Shown in pieces: positions 41,619 to 51,537 of a DNA stretch of 64,000 nucleotides (position 1 is the stretch's first letter; each line of letters begins with the position of its first letter). Below the pieces are notes generated by a model that saw only the letters and a program-made list of their open reading frames with translations, was not told where the DNA came from and did no database searches. Position numbers and translations under genes: made by a program. This stretch comes from Arsenicicoccus bolidensis DSM 15745 (GTDB lineage Bacteria; Actinomycetota; Actinomycetes; Actinomycetales; Dermatophilaceae). Where the stretch lies: assembly GCF_000426385.1 (NCBI RefSeq), contig NZ_AUFG01000005.1, positions 62,001 through 126,000 of the forward strand. Reading direction: 5' to 3'.

Positions 41619-41648
41619 GCACCTCCTTACACAAGAGTAAGGAGGTGC
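41619..41648 (-). promoter_or_regulatory. Perfect 12-bp inverted repeat covering the ribosome binding site of the AbrB/VapC operon
   Basis: The arms GCACCTCCTTAC and GTAAGGAGGTGC are perfect complements around a 6-base loop. On the minus-strand transcript the second arm contains the complete AAGGAGGT site and ends 2 bases before the ATG at 41616. The structure could hide the ribosome site in RNA, or the DNA palindrome could be the operator of the AbrB dimer. Confidence 0.85.
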
Positions 41649-41681
41649 AGGGGGAGACGCCAGCCCTGACGCCGGTCGCGC

Positions 41682-42206
41682 TCACAAGGGGACGGCGACG
41701 ATCGATCCGAGGTGGCGGCGCAGCATCGCGACCATGTCGACCGACTCCCGGTCCAGGAGCCACTGGACCTGCAGCCCGTCGGTCACGGCGATCAGGATGC
41801 GCGCGGCGTGCTCGCAGTCCACGTCGGGCAGCAGCTCCCCGCGCGACTCGGCCAGCTCCAGGGCCTGCCGCAACCCGACCACGAGCCGGTCGTAGCGCCG
41901 GACGAAGTACTCGTGCAGCGGGTGGTCGACGGAGGTCCCCTCCGCCGACAGGGTCACGTGCAGGTCGACGAGCTCGGGCGTGTCCCGGCTTCGTCCCACC
42001 TCGGCCAGCCAGGCCCGTATGACGTCCACCCCGTCCACGTGCAGCGCGTCGAGGCGCTGCAGGGCGTCCTGGTCCCGCCACGTGAGCACGGCCTGCAGCA
42101 GGTCCAGCTTCGTCGGGAAGTGATGCCGCAGCCCCGCGTGCGTCATACCGGCTCGCTCCGCGACGTCTCGGACCGAGCCGTCGCGGACTCCCGCGGCCGA
42201 GAACAC
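41682..42206 (-). CDS. TetR family transcriptional regulator, short N-terminus
   Basis: A regulator of 174 residues from GTG 42206. The helix-turn-helix VRDVAERAGMTHAGLRHHFPTK is clear (shown in two parts: VRDVAERAGMTHAG and LRHHFPTK), and the C-terminal domain ends with LQVQWLLDRESVDMVAML. The family needs about 10-15 residues before FSAAG to form helix 1. In frame upstream the codons read LSAGAGLAVSV, but the only start-like codon is CTG at 42236, which overlaps the superoxide dismutase stop (CTGA). So either a CTG start is used or the N-terminus is lost. Ligand and targets are unknown. Confidence 0.75.
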   Translation of the reverse strand: MFSAAGVRDGSVRDVAERAGMTHAGLRHHFPTKLDLLQAVLTWRDQDALQRLDALHVDGVDVIRAWLAEVGRSRDTPELVDLHVTLSAEGTSVDHPLHEYFVRRYDRLVVGLRQALELAESRGELLPDVDCEHAARILIAVTDGLQVQWLLDRESVDMVAMLRRHLGSIVAVPL

Positions 42207-42232
42207 GGAGACGGCGAGGCCTGCCCCCGCGC

Positions 42233-42817
42233 TCAGCGTCGACGCACGACCCCGCAGGCCTGGCGGGTGCCGGCGTCACCGGTCGACCGGGTGGCCTGGT
42301 CCGGACCGTTCGGCGCGTAGCGCGTCGGGATGTTGGCGTAGTTGTCGGGGCTGGAGTGGACGATGAAGGCCGAGCCGTCCTGGTCCAGCAGCCACGCGGC
42401 CGTGAACCGGTCGGTGGCGAACGAGAGCGTGGCCCGGCCGTCCTGGCGCACCAGCATCTGCGGCAGGTCGCCTGCGTGGTCGGGGTGCTGCGCCCCGTCG
42501 GGGTTGAGGTGGCTCCCGGCGGAGGTGAAGTCGCCCTCGCACCGGCCAACCGAGTGCAGGTGGAAGCCGTGCCAGCCAGGGGTGAGGTGGCTGGCGCGCA
42601 GCTCGACCTGGGCGACGCCACGCCTCGAGCTGACCGTCACGCGGCCGACGGCCGCTCCGGTCCGATCGACCAGCTGCGCGTGGACGGTGCGGCCCCTCCC
42701 GTGGTCGCGGGAGTCTGCGTGGGAATCGGTGTCGGCGCCGGCAGCGGCGGGGCCGATCCCACCGAGCGCGACGGCGGCCAGACCGGCCAAGGACGCTGAG
42801 AGTCGGGTGGACAACAT
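42233..42817 (-). CDS. sodC: Cu/Zn superoxide dismutase, exported
   Basis: A 194-residue secreted protein. The signal peptide is LSASLAGLAAVALGGIG followed by AAAGA. The mature part has the copper histidines in WHGFHLHSVGRCEG, the zinc loop GSHLNPDGAQHPDHAGDLPQ, and FIVHSSPDNYANIPTRYA. A cysteine pair (in GRCEG and RQACGV) can form the usual disulfide. It would remove superoxide outside the membrane. ATG at 42817 follows AAGGAG at ideal spacing; an upstream in-frame start at 42883 is not needed. Confidence 0.9.
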   Translation of the reverse strand: MLSTRLSASLAGLAAVALGGIGPAAAGADTDSHADSRDHGRGRTVHAQLVDRTGAAVGRVTVSSRRGVAQVELRASHLTPGWHGFHLHSVGRCEGDFTSAGSHLNPDGAQHPDHAGDLPQMLVRQDGRATLSFATDRFTAAWLLDQDGSAFIVHSSPDNYANIPTRYAPNGPDQATRSTGDAGTRQACGVVRRR

Positions 42818-42887
42818 CGTGGTCTCCTTCAGCGGGGCGATGCGGACCCCCTCAAGGCTGACCGATGTCGACCCGCGCGACAAGGGC

Positions 42888-43915
42888 TCAGGGCCGGCGT
42901 TCCCGCGTCGTGCGGATCACCCAGATCACCGCAACGGCGATCGCGCCAGCCACGATCGTGTCGACCCCGCGGGCCGTCGCGAGCTCCCCCGGGCCCTCGT
43001 TCGGGGAGAGCGGCACCGAGATCGCCAGCGCGAGCAGCGTGATCACGACGCTCCCCACCAGGTAGTTGTGGGCCGTGACCCTGGCGACGCACCAGAGCAG
43101 GACGCACAGCAGCGCGACGTAGCCCGCCGTCCCGAGATGGACTCTCGCCAGGGGCGTGAACAGCGCGATCCCGACGAGGGCGCCGACGATGCGGGAGACC
43201 GCTCGCACCGTCAGTCGCCCCTCGTCGCCGGGATAGGACAGCACCAGCACGACGACGAGGACGCCCCAGAACGGGTGGGTGTCACCACGGGCCACGCTCA
43301 CCATGACCGAGGCAGTGACAGCCACCAGCACGCGGACGAGCACCACCCAGGTCGGCGGGCCGGTCGGGCCGGCTGGCACAGGCGCGGAGGCCGGCCGGGA
43401 CCTCCCCCGCTCGAGCAGCAAGGCGTCCAGGGATCCGGCCGCGATCGCGAGCGCCGACCCCAGGGCGAGGTAGGCCGCAGTCATCGGGATCCCCAGCCCG
43501 GTGCCGGTCAGCAGGGTCCCCCCACCCAGCATGAGCACGAAGAAGTACGGCCCTGGCGGTCCCGGGTCGACGAGCCGCGTGACCAGCACCGCCACCACCG
43601 ACACCACGAGGTATGCCGCCAGCGTCCACCAGGTCGAGCCACCGACCACCATGCCCGAGGCCACCGCCAGCACGAGACCGATGGCAGAGATCAGGTAGGC
43701 ACGCACCCGCTCCCCCACCGGACGCCCGCCCCCGAACAGGACGACGTAGCTGCCCAGCGCCACCAGGAGTCCCTCGACCGGCCGTCCGATCGCGCTGCGA
43801 CGACCAGGCCCGCCCAGGCAGGTGCGACGAGCAGCGCCGTGCTGCGCCGCCTCATCGCCGCGGGCCGGAAGGTCAGCAGCGTCTGCCAGGCACCGGGCCT
43901 GTGGCCGTTCCTCAT
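42888..43915 (-). pseudogene. FUSC family membrane protein (aromatic acid exporter-like), frameshifted
   Basis: The 3' part of about 300 codons has eight or more hydrophobic helices (GLLVALGSYVVLFGGGRP, YLISAIGLVLAVASGMVVGG, FFVLMLGGGTLLTGTG, GVLVVVLVLSYPGDE) and ends in RTTRERRP. The expected N-terminus, WQTLLTFRPAAMRRRSTALL then VAPAWAGLVVAA, is in another frame from ATG 43915. The two join at about 43790-43806, where one added base gives VVASAIGRPVEGLLV. FUSC proteins export aromatic carboxylic acids or related compounds. As written, the protein cannot be made from the proper start. Confidence 0.72.
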
Positions 43916-43977
43916 GCCGGGATCGTCTCAAGAAGCTAGCGACATCGTCAGCCCCATCACACGTGGGAGGTGGGCCC

Positions 43978-44211
43978 ATGGAATCAATCGTCATACGCGG
44001 TCTTGACCAATCAGTGCAGGAGCAGCTCGCTGCCCAGGCCGCGGAGCATGGACGCTCCCTGGAGGCCGAGATCCGCGACATCGTGACCAAAGCGGTACGC
44101 AGACCCAACATCGCGCTCGCGCTCCTGCAGGCGGCTCGGGCTGCAGGAGGCGTCGACGACCTGCCGATCCCGGAGCGCACCGACCTCGCGCAGGCGGTGG
44201 ACTTCGCGTGA
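43978..44211 (+). CDS. FitA-like ribbon-helix-helix antitoxin
   Basis: A 77-residue protein. The N-terminal strand SIVIRGLDQSVQEQLAAQAA and the helix HGRSLEAEIRDIVTKAV are the ribbon-helix-helix pattern of FitA/VapB antitoxins. The tail (IPERTDLAQAVDFA) normally wraps the toxin. ATG at 43978 follows GGGAGGTG. The stop overlaps a GTG of a ten-codon toxin stub (GTGA at 44208-44211), so a partner gene used to follow. Without a toxin it may still bind DNA or counter a related toxin elsewhere. Confidence 0.82.
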   Translation: MESIVIRGLDQSVQEQLAAQAAEHGRSLEAEIRDIVTKAVRRPNIALALLQAARAAGGVDDLPIPERTDLAQAVDFA

Positions 44212-44240
44212 TCGTGCTCGGCCCGAATCCGCTCAGCTAG
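44208..44240 (+). pseudogene. Ten-codon remnant of a FitB/VapC PIN-domain toxin
   Basis: GTG at 44208 overlaps the antitoxin stop and opens MIVLGPNPLS followed by TAG at 44238. FitB-type toxins begin MIVLDTNVLSE; seven of the ten residues agree, but the catalytic aspartate is glycine. The rest of the gene is gone: the stop of the AraC-type gene on the other strand lies at 44233. Confidence 0.6.
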
Positions 44241-45210
44241 AGGTGGCTCGGCCGAAGGCCGCGCGGTAGTCGCGGGGGCGCACGCCGGTGCTGCGGGCGA
44301 ACACCGAAGCGAAGCTCCCCGGGTCGCGGTAGCCCACCGTCCTGGCCACCTCCGCCACCGTGCGGTCGGTCGTCTCCAGGAGGTGGCGCGCTCGCTGCAC
44401 GCGCGCCGTCTGCAGGTGCTGCAGGGGACTCTGCCCGGTCTCGGCCGCGACGCGTCGCAGCAGGGTGCGGGTGCTGACGTGCAGGGCGTCGGCCAGCCTC
44501 GCCAGGTCGTACGGCTCCGCCAGCGTCTGCTCGAGGTGGCGAATCACCCTGTCGGAGAAGGTCTCTCCAGGTCGTGGCAGCAGCGCGGTGTCGACATACG
44601 GCGCCTGCGAGGTCCTGGCCCCGTCGAGCAGGGCGATGCGGGCCGCGGCTCGGGCGACGCGCGGGCCGTCGTGCTCGGCGATCAGGGCGAGGGCGAAGTC
44701 GTACATCGCGCTGAAGGCGCCCGTGGTCGTGACCCCGGCGTCCGTCACGACCAGCTCGGCGGGCACCACGTCGGCGTCCGGGCAGCGCCGGGCGAGCTCG
44801 TCGGCGAACAACCAGGACGTCGTGGCCCGACGACCGGCCAGCACGCCGGCCTCGGCCAGCACGAAGGCACCGACGCAGATCGACACGACGGCCCGCCCGG
44901 CCGCCGCGTGCGCGGACACGACGTCGGCCTCCGGACCGAGCGTCGTGACGTGCTCCCGGAGCCCGGCGACGTCGGGCGCCTCGAAGCCCGGCACGACCAG
45001 CACGTCCACGTCCAGGTCGCCCGACACCGCGATCGGTGTCCCGCCGGAGGCCACCACCCTGCGGCGCGGCGAGACCACCGACACGGCATACCCGGCCTCG
45101 CCGCTCCCCCGCGCCACACGGCTCGCCATCGTCAGCAGGTCGGGCACGCCATACACCTCGGACGCGAAGCAGCCCGGATGCGCGAGCACCCCGATGCGCA
45201 GTGCGGCCAT
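44233..45210 (-). CDS. GlxA-like AraC family transcriptional regulator with DJ-1/PfpI domain
   Basis: A 325-residue regulator. Residues 1-190 are a DJ-1/PfpI (class I glutamine amidotransferase-like) domain: LVVPGFEAPDV, VVSICVGAFVLAEAGVLAGR with a cysteine in the elbow. Residues about 220-320 have two AraC helix-turn-helix motifs: YDLARLADALHVSTRTLLRR and VAEVARTVGYRDPGSFASVF, then RPRDYRAAF. Such proteins regulate catabolic operons, often of amines or aldehydes. ATG at 45210 follows GGAGGGG. It is divergent from the frameshifted dienelactone hydrolase, 90 bases away, which may be its target. Confidence 0.9.
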   Translation of the reverse strand: MAALRIGVLAHPGCFASEVYGVPDLLTMASRVARGSGEAGYAVSVVSPRRRVVASGGTPIAVSGDLDVDVLVVPGFEAPDVAGLREHVTTLGPEADVVSAHAAAGRAVVSICVGAFVLAEAGVLAGRRATTSWLFADELARRCPDADVVPAELVVTDAGVTTTGAFSAMYDFALALIAEHDGPRVARAAARIALLDGARTSQAPYVDTALLPRPGETFSDRVIRHLEQTLAEPYDLARLADALHVSTRTLLRRVAAETGQSPLQHLQTARVQRARHLLETTDRTVAEVARTVGYRDPGSFASVFARSTGVRPRDYRAAFGRATSS

Positions 45211-45300
45211 GGCCCCTCCTCGGCGTCGTGGCGAGATCACCCCAGCGTATGGCGATCCCGCCGCTGTCCTTGCGGTGCCCGCTCGTTCAGGCTGGAGGCA

Positions 45301-46177
45301 TGACGACGTCGGACACTCGTGACAGCACGCCCGGCCGGGACGATCGGGACGACCCGCACGAGGACTTCGCCCGCCGGGAGGTCGCGGTGGACGGCGTCGT
45401 CAAGCGCGTCCTCGTCGCGGGTCGCGGGCCGGCGGTCGTGCTGATGCCGGAGATGCCGGGCATCAGCCCCGACGTGCTGCGGCTGGCGCGGTGGATCCGG
45501 GACGCGGGGTTCACCGTCTACGTCCCGTCGCTGTTCGGGCGGGACGGCGCCTACCCCACGGCGGAGGGCTACGAGGTGGCCCAGCGGGCCTGCGTCAGCA
45601 AGGAGTTCCGGGCGTTCGCCGGGGGTGGCACGAGCCCGGTGACCGTCTGGCTGCGGGGCCTGGCCCGGGTCGCGCGCACGCCGAGTGCGGCGGACCGGGT
45701 GTCGGGGCGGTGGGCCTGTGCTTCACCGGGAACTTCGCCCTCACCATGACCCTGGAGCCGGCGGTGGTCGCGCCGGTGGTCAACCACCCGTCCCTGCCGC
45801 TGGACGACCCCGGCGGGGTGGAGCTGGACGAGGCGGACCAGGCCGCCGTCCGCGAGCGGGTGGACCGGGACGGACTGACCGTCCTGGCCTACCGCTTCGA
45901 CGACGACCGGTGGTGCACCGGACAGCGGTTCGCGGCCTACCGCCGGCTGCTGGGGGACGCCTTCGACGGGCGCGTGCTGCCTGGCGCCGCCGCCAACCCT
46001 GCTCCCCCACCGTTCTTCGAGCACGTGGTGCAGACGCCCCACAGCGTGGTCACCGCCCACCTCGTCGACGAGGCCGGCCACCCCACGGTGGTCGCGCAGG
46101 ACGAGATCCTCGCGTTCCTGAGCGACCGGCTGCGCGTGGGTATGCCGCAACCGCCCGCCGAGGCGGGGAGCCGCTGA
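45301..46177 (+). pseudogene. Dienelactone hydrolase family protein, frameshifted
   Basis: The first frame (ATG 45301) has AVVLMPEMPGISPDVLRLA and YVPSLFGRDG, typical of dienelactone hydrolases. The rest, with ECGGPGVGAVGLCFTGNFAL (cysteine nucleophile), VVNHPSLPL and the region GHPTVVAQDEILAFL, is in another frame to the stop at 46175-46177. They meet at about 45670-45680 in GTCGCGCGCACGCC; one added base restores VARxHAECGG. Enzymes of this family open lactones in the breakdown of aromatic compounds. The partner GlxA-like regulator is divergent. Confidence 0.8.
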
Positions 46178-46212
46178 GCCGCCGGGCATCGGCGTACGAC
46201 GTCCGGGCAGCA

Positions 46213-46247
46213 AGAGGCCCCCGACACCAGTGGTGGCGGGGGCCTCT
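46213..46247. terminator. Strong GC-rich hairpin, shared terminator
   Basis: GAGGCCCCCG at 46214-46223 pairs with CGGGGGCCTC at 46237-46246, extended by an A-T pair and an inner CACC/GGTG after one mismatch. It lies between the convergent hydrolase frame and cspA and can serve both strands. No long T run is seen, as usual in actinobacteria. Confidence 0.8.
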
Positions 46248-46278
46248 CGTCAGGCTGGTGAGCCTAGGTGCGTGGTGA

Positions 46279-46485
46279 TCAGCCGATCACGGTGATGTTC
46301 GACGCCTGCAGACCCTTGGGGCCCTGCTCGGTGTCGAACTCGACCTTGGCGCCCTCGTCGAGCGAGCGGTAGCCGGTCGAGTTGATCGCGGAGAAGTGCG
46401 CGAAGACGTCAGCAGAGCCGTCCTCGGGGGCGATGAAGCCGAAGCCCTTCTCGCCGTTGAACCACTTCACGGTACCAGTTGCCAT
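46279..46485 (-). CDS. cspA: Cold shock protein CspA family
   Basis: A 68-residue OB-fold RNA chaperone. [20 protein letters not shown] contains RNP1 (KGFGFI) and DVFAHFSAI contains RNP2; the end QASNITVIG is usual. It melts RNA structure during cold or growth transitions. The ATG at 46485 follows AGAGGTT that lies in the loop of a small perfect inverted repeat (46487-46503). About 200 bases upstream to the GreAB-like gene contain a long leader, as is common for csp genes. Confidence 0.95.
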   Translation of the reverse strand: MATGTVKWFNGEKGFGFIAPEDGSADVFAHFSAINSTGYRSLDEGAKVEFDTEQGPKGLQASNITVIG

Positions 46486-46684
46486 GTCAGAACCTCTTTC
46501 TGAGGGCGGTCACCCGGACCTCGGGGACGCGCGATGTCGATGATGCTTGTCACGGACAGGCTCAGAAATACGGTTCGATCCCGTGTGGATCAGCACCGCC
46601 TTGCTGTGCACATCAACTTCAACAACGCGGCCAGCCTAACCCACTCGGGCGCCGTGGACGAATGCAACCGCCCGACGGGCCGGG
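46486..46684 (-). other. cspA 5' leader and promoter region
   Basis: This stretch of 199 bases holds no gene that I can support. It is AT-richer than its surroundings near 46560-46640 (AGAAATACGG, CATCAACTTCAACAACG) and should contain the cspA promoter and an untranslated leader. Individual -10 and -35 elements cannot be assigned with confidence. Confidence 0.5.
46487..46503 (-). promoter_or_regulatory. Hairpin presenting the cspA ribosome binding site in its loop
   Basis: On the transcript strand the sequence reads TCAGAA, AGAGG, TTCTGA, followed by C and the ATG. The 6-bp arms are perfect complements and the AGAGG site is the 5-base loop. It may stabilise an open ribosome site in the leader. 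Confidence 0.65.
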
Positions 46685-47134
46685 TCAGTCGACCGAGGTG
46701 ATGGTCTGGTCCTGCCCGCCGAAGGTGAAGGTGTCGCCGGCCCGCAACCCGTGGATCAGGTCATAGATCGGGGCGTCGGTCGCCATGCCCTCGTAGGTGA
46801 TCCCGCCGGACTCGAAGGCGTCCGTGGGCACACCGATGACGTAGTGCTGCCCGTCCAGCTCGACGATCGCGCCCGGCCCCACCACGTCCCGCTCGGACAC
46901 GTCCAGGGAGCGGGCCTCCTTGAGGTCGAGCCGCTCCTGGGCGTCCGCCCGGCCGAAGATGTCGTGCAGGTCGCCCGCCTCGTCCCGCTGGGAGTCGTCG
47001 TCGACCCGTCGCTCGTCGGGCGCACCCGCACCGGCGGCCGCCTGCTGCGCCGTGCTCGAGGTGCCGGCGGCAAGACGCGTCTGGAGGTGGGCGATGAGGT
47101 CGTCCTTGACCTGTTGCTTGCTGCGGCTGTCCAT
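46685..47134 (-). CDS. GreA/GreB-like C-terminal domain protein
   Basis: A 149-residue protein. The N-terminal 85 residues are helical and charged (QQVKDDLIAHLQTRLAAG, DAQERLDLKEARSL), and the C-terminal part matches the FKBP-like GreAB domain: GPGAIVELDGQHYVIGVPTD and GLRAGDTFTFGGQ. True Gre factors have an acidic N-terminal coiled coil that enters the RNA polymerase channel; here the N-terminus is shorter and different, so a polymerase-binding regulator without cleavage activity is possible. ATG at 47134. The uvrA-like gene ends 9 bases upstream on the same strand. Confidence 0.72.
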   Translation of the reverse strand: MDSRSKQQVKDDLIAHLQTRLAAGTSSTAQQAAAGAGAPDERRVDDDSQRDEAGDLHDIFGRADAQERLDLKEARSLDVSERDVVGPGAIVELDGQHYVIGVPTDAFESGGITYEGMATDAPIYDLIHGLRAGDTFTFGGQDQTITSVD

Positions 47135-47143
47135 GGATCAAGC

Positions 47144-49498
<2,355 letters not shown>

Positions 49499-49651
49499 CG
49501 GGTCTCCGTCCGTCGGACCTGTGGGCTCAGGTCGCACGCGCCATTGTGGCGCCTCGCCCAGTCGAGAGCACCCAGCTGGCGGGTCCTCTCGGTGCGGCGC
49601 TCCAGCCCGGTCCCCCACCTGGCCGTATGACGTCTCCGCCGTCATCGGTGG

Positions 49652-49682
49652 TTGTAGGTATACAATGGTTGCATGAATACAA
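49652..49682. promoter_or_regulatory. Two tandem operator-like palindromes over the marR start
   Basis: TTGTAGGTATACAA (49652-49665) and TTGCATGAATACAA (49669-49682) share the pattern TTGYANNNNTACAA with 5-bp arms. They are offset by 17 bases, and the second one covers the ATG at 49673. This spacing and the AT-rich sequence fit a MarR autoregulatory operator. Confidence 0.7.
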
Positions 49683-50098
49683 CTAAGACGGTCACGACGG
49701 CCGAGGTCTGGACCCTGCTGGCGGCGGTGTTCACCGACCATCGGCACCTCTGGCAGCCGCTGGTCGTCGAGCGGATGGGGCTTCCCTTCAGCCGGTTCCG
49801 CGCCCTGCGGCGGATCGAGCGCCGGCCCATGAGCGGTGCCGGCCTGGCGGCCGAGCTGGGGGTCGACGCACCCGCGGCCAGCCTGATCGTGAGCGACCTC
49901 GCCGACCGGGGCCTGGTCCGCAAGGAGCCCGACGAGTCGGACGGCCGGCGCAAGATCGTGACGGTCACGCCGCAAGGACGCGCGCTCATGGACGACATCC
50001 GGGCCCTGCCCGGCCCCGTCCCCGGCCTGGAGGCCCTGTCCCCGACCGAGCTGTCCACGCTGCACACCCTGCTCGCGAAGGTGCAGGGACACCGGTGA
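49673..50098 (+). CDS. MarR family transcriptional regulator
   Basis: A 141-residue winged helix-turn-helix regulator. MSGAGLAAELGVDAPAASL is the recognition region, SDLADRGLVRKEPDESDGRR the wing, followed by KIVTVTPQGRALMDDI. MarR proteins repress efflux and detoxification genes until a ligand binds. It overlaps the MFS transporter gene by 4 bases (GTGA at 50095-50098), so the two are one operon. Two palindromes cover its start. The short UvrA gene on the other side may share control. Confidence 0.9.
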   Translation: MNTTKTVTTAEVWTLLAAVFTDHRHLWQPLVVERMGLPFSRFRALRRIERRPMSGAGLAAELGVDAPAASLIVSDLADRGLVRKEPDESDGRRKIVTVTPQGRALMDDIRALPGPVPGLEALSPTELSTLHTLLAKVQGHR

Positions 50099-51537
50099 GC
50101 GCGCCGGCCGCCACGGCCCGCCGCTCCCGTCAGGACTCCTCCAGCCGATGGCTCGTCCTGGCCATCTGCTGCCTGAGCATCTTCGTCGTCGGGCTCGACA
50201 TCTCCGCGCTCAACCTCGCCCTGCCGTCGATCCAGCGCGACCTGCACGTCTCCGACTCCCACCTGCAGTGGATCCTCGACTCCTACACGGTCGTGCTGGC
50301 CAGCCTGCTCATGCTGTCGGGATCGATCGCCGACCGCGTGGGCCGCCGACGCGTCTTCCAGACCGGCCTCGTGACCTTCGGCATCGGGTCGGCCTGGTGC
50401 GCCTTCGCCACCTCGGGGGACATGCTGATCGCGTCCCGCGTCCTCCAGGCGGTCGGGGGCTCGATGATGAACCCCGTCGCGATGTCGATCATCACCACCA
50501 CCTTCACCGATGCGCGCGAGCGCGCCCAGGCCATCGGGTTCTGGGGCGGCACGATCGGTCTGTCGATGGCACTCGGGCCCGTCGTCGGCGGCGTGCTCGT
50601 CCAGACCCTGGGGTGGGAGGCGGTCTTCTGGATGAACGTCCCGGTCACCCTGACCGCGTTCGTCCTGGCTGCGCGCTACGTGCCCGAGTCGCGCTCCCCA
50701 CGGCCACGTCGCCTCGACCCGGTCGGGCAGCTGCTCGTCATGATCGTCCTGGCCACGGTGACCTTCGCCCTGATCGAGGGTCGCGAGGCGGGGTGGACCT
50801 CGATCGTGGTGCTGGCCTGCCTGGCCGCGGCGGCCGGGTCGCTGATGGCCCTGGTGGTGGTCGAGCTGCACCTGCCCGAGCCGCTGATCGACCCGAGGTT
50901 CTTCCTCAGCATCCCCTTCAGCGGCGCCGTCCTGTCCGCCGTCGTCGGGTTCGCCGCGCAGTCCGGGTTTCTGCTGGTCAACACGTTGTACCTCCAGGCC
51001 GAGCGTGGCCTGTCACCCCTGCACGCCGGGCTGATGACCTTGCCCATGGCCCTGGCCACCGGGCTCTTGTCGCCGGTGTCGGGGCGGATGGTCGGTGCGC
51101 GGGGGCCTCGGGCGCCGATGGTGCTGGCCGGGATCGGGATCGCCGGATCGGCGGCGGTGCTCGGATCCCTGACGGCGACCACCGACACGCTCGTCCTGCT
51201 CGCCGCCTACGCGTTGTTCGGCTGCGGGTTCGGTCTGCTCAACGCCCCCATCACCAACGCCGCCGTCACAGGGATGCCCCGGCACCAGGCGGGTGTCGCG
51301 TCCGCCGTGGCGTCGACCTCGCGCCAGGTGGGCACGGCCCTCGGGGTCGCGCTCTTCGGGACGCTGACCTTCTCCGCGCTGGGCTCAGGGACGAGCAGCC
51401 TCGCGATCGCCTCGCACACGGCTTGGCACGTGATGCTGGCGTGCGGCATCGCCCTGGTCGTCGTGGCCCTGCTCGTCACCACGGACGCGGCCAGGCGCAG
51501 CAGCGACCGGGTCAGCGCGCTGCTGGGCTCCTCGTGA
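50095..51537 (+). CDS. MFS drug efflux transporter, DHA2 (14 TM) family
   Basis: A 480-residue protein with about 14 hydrophobic helices. LAICCLSIFVVGLDISALNL (helix 1 with the family aspartate), LQWILDSYTVVLASLLMLSG (motif D1), GSIADRVGRRRVFQTG (motif A) and GPVVGGVLVQTLGWEAVFW (motif C, drug/proton antiporter) are present. It would pump drugs or dyes out using the proton gradient. It is coupled to the MarR gene and its 3' end overlaps the convergent flavin monooxygenase gene by 26 bases. Confidence 0.92.
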   Translation: MSAPAATARRSRQDSSSRWLVLAICCLSIFVVGLDISALNLALPSIQRDLHVSDSHLQWILDSYTVVLASLLMLSGSIADRVGRRRVFQTGLVTFGIGSAWCAFATSGDMLIASRVLQAVGGSMMNPVAMSIITTTFTDARERAQAIGFWGGTIGLSMALGPVVGGVLVQTLGWEAVFWMNVPVTLTAFVLAARYVPESRSPRPRRLDPVGQLLVMIVLATVTFALIEGREAGWTSIVVLACLAAAAGSLMALVVVELHLPEPLIDPRFFLSIPFSGAVLSAVVGFAAQSGFLLVNTLYLQAERGLSPLHAGLMTLPMALATGLLSPVSGRMVGARGPRAPMVLAGIGIAGSAAVLGSLTATTDTLVLLAAYALFGCGFGLLNAPITNAAVTGMPRHQAGVASAVASTSRQVGTALGVALFGTLTFSALGSGTSSLAIASHTAWHVMLACGIALVVVALLVTTDAARRSSDRVSALLGSS

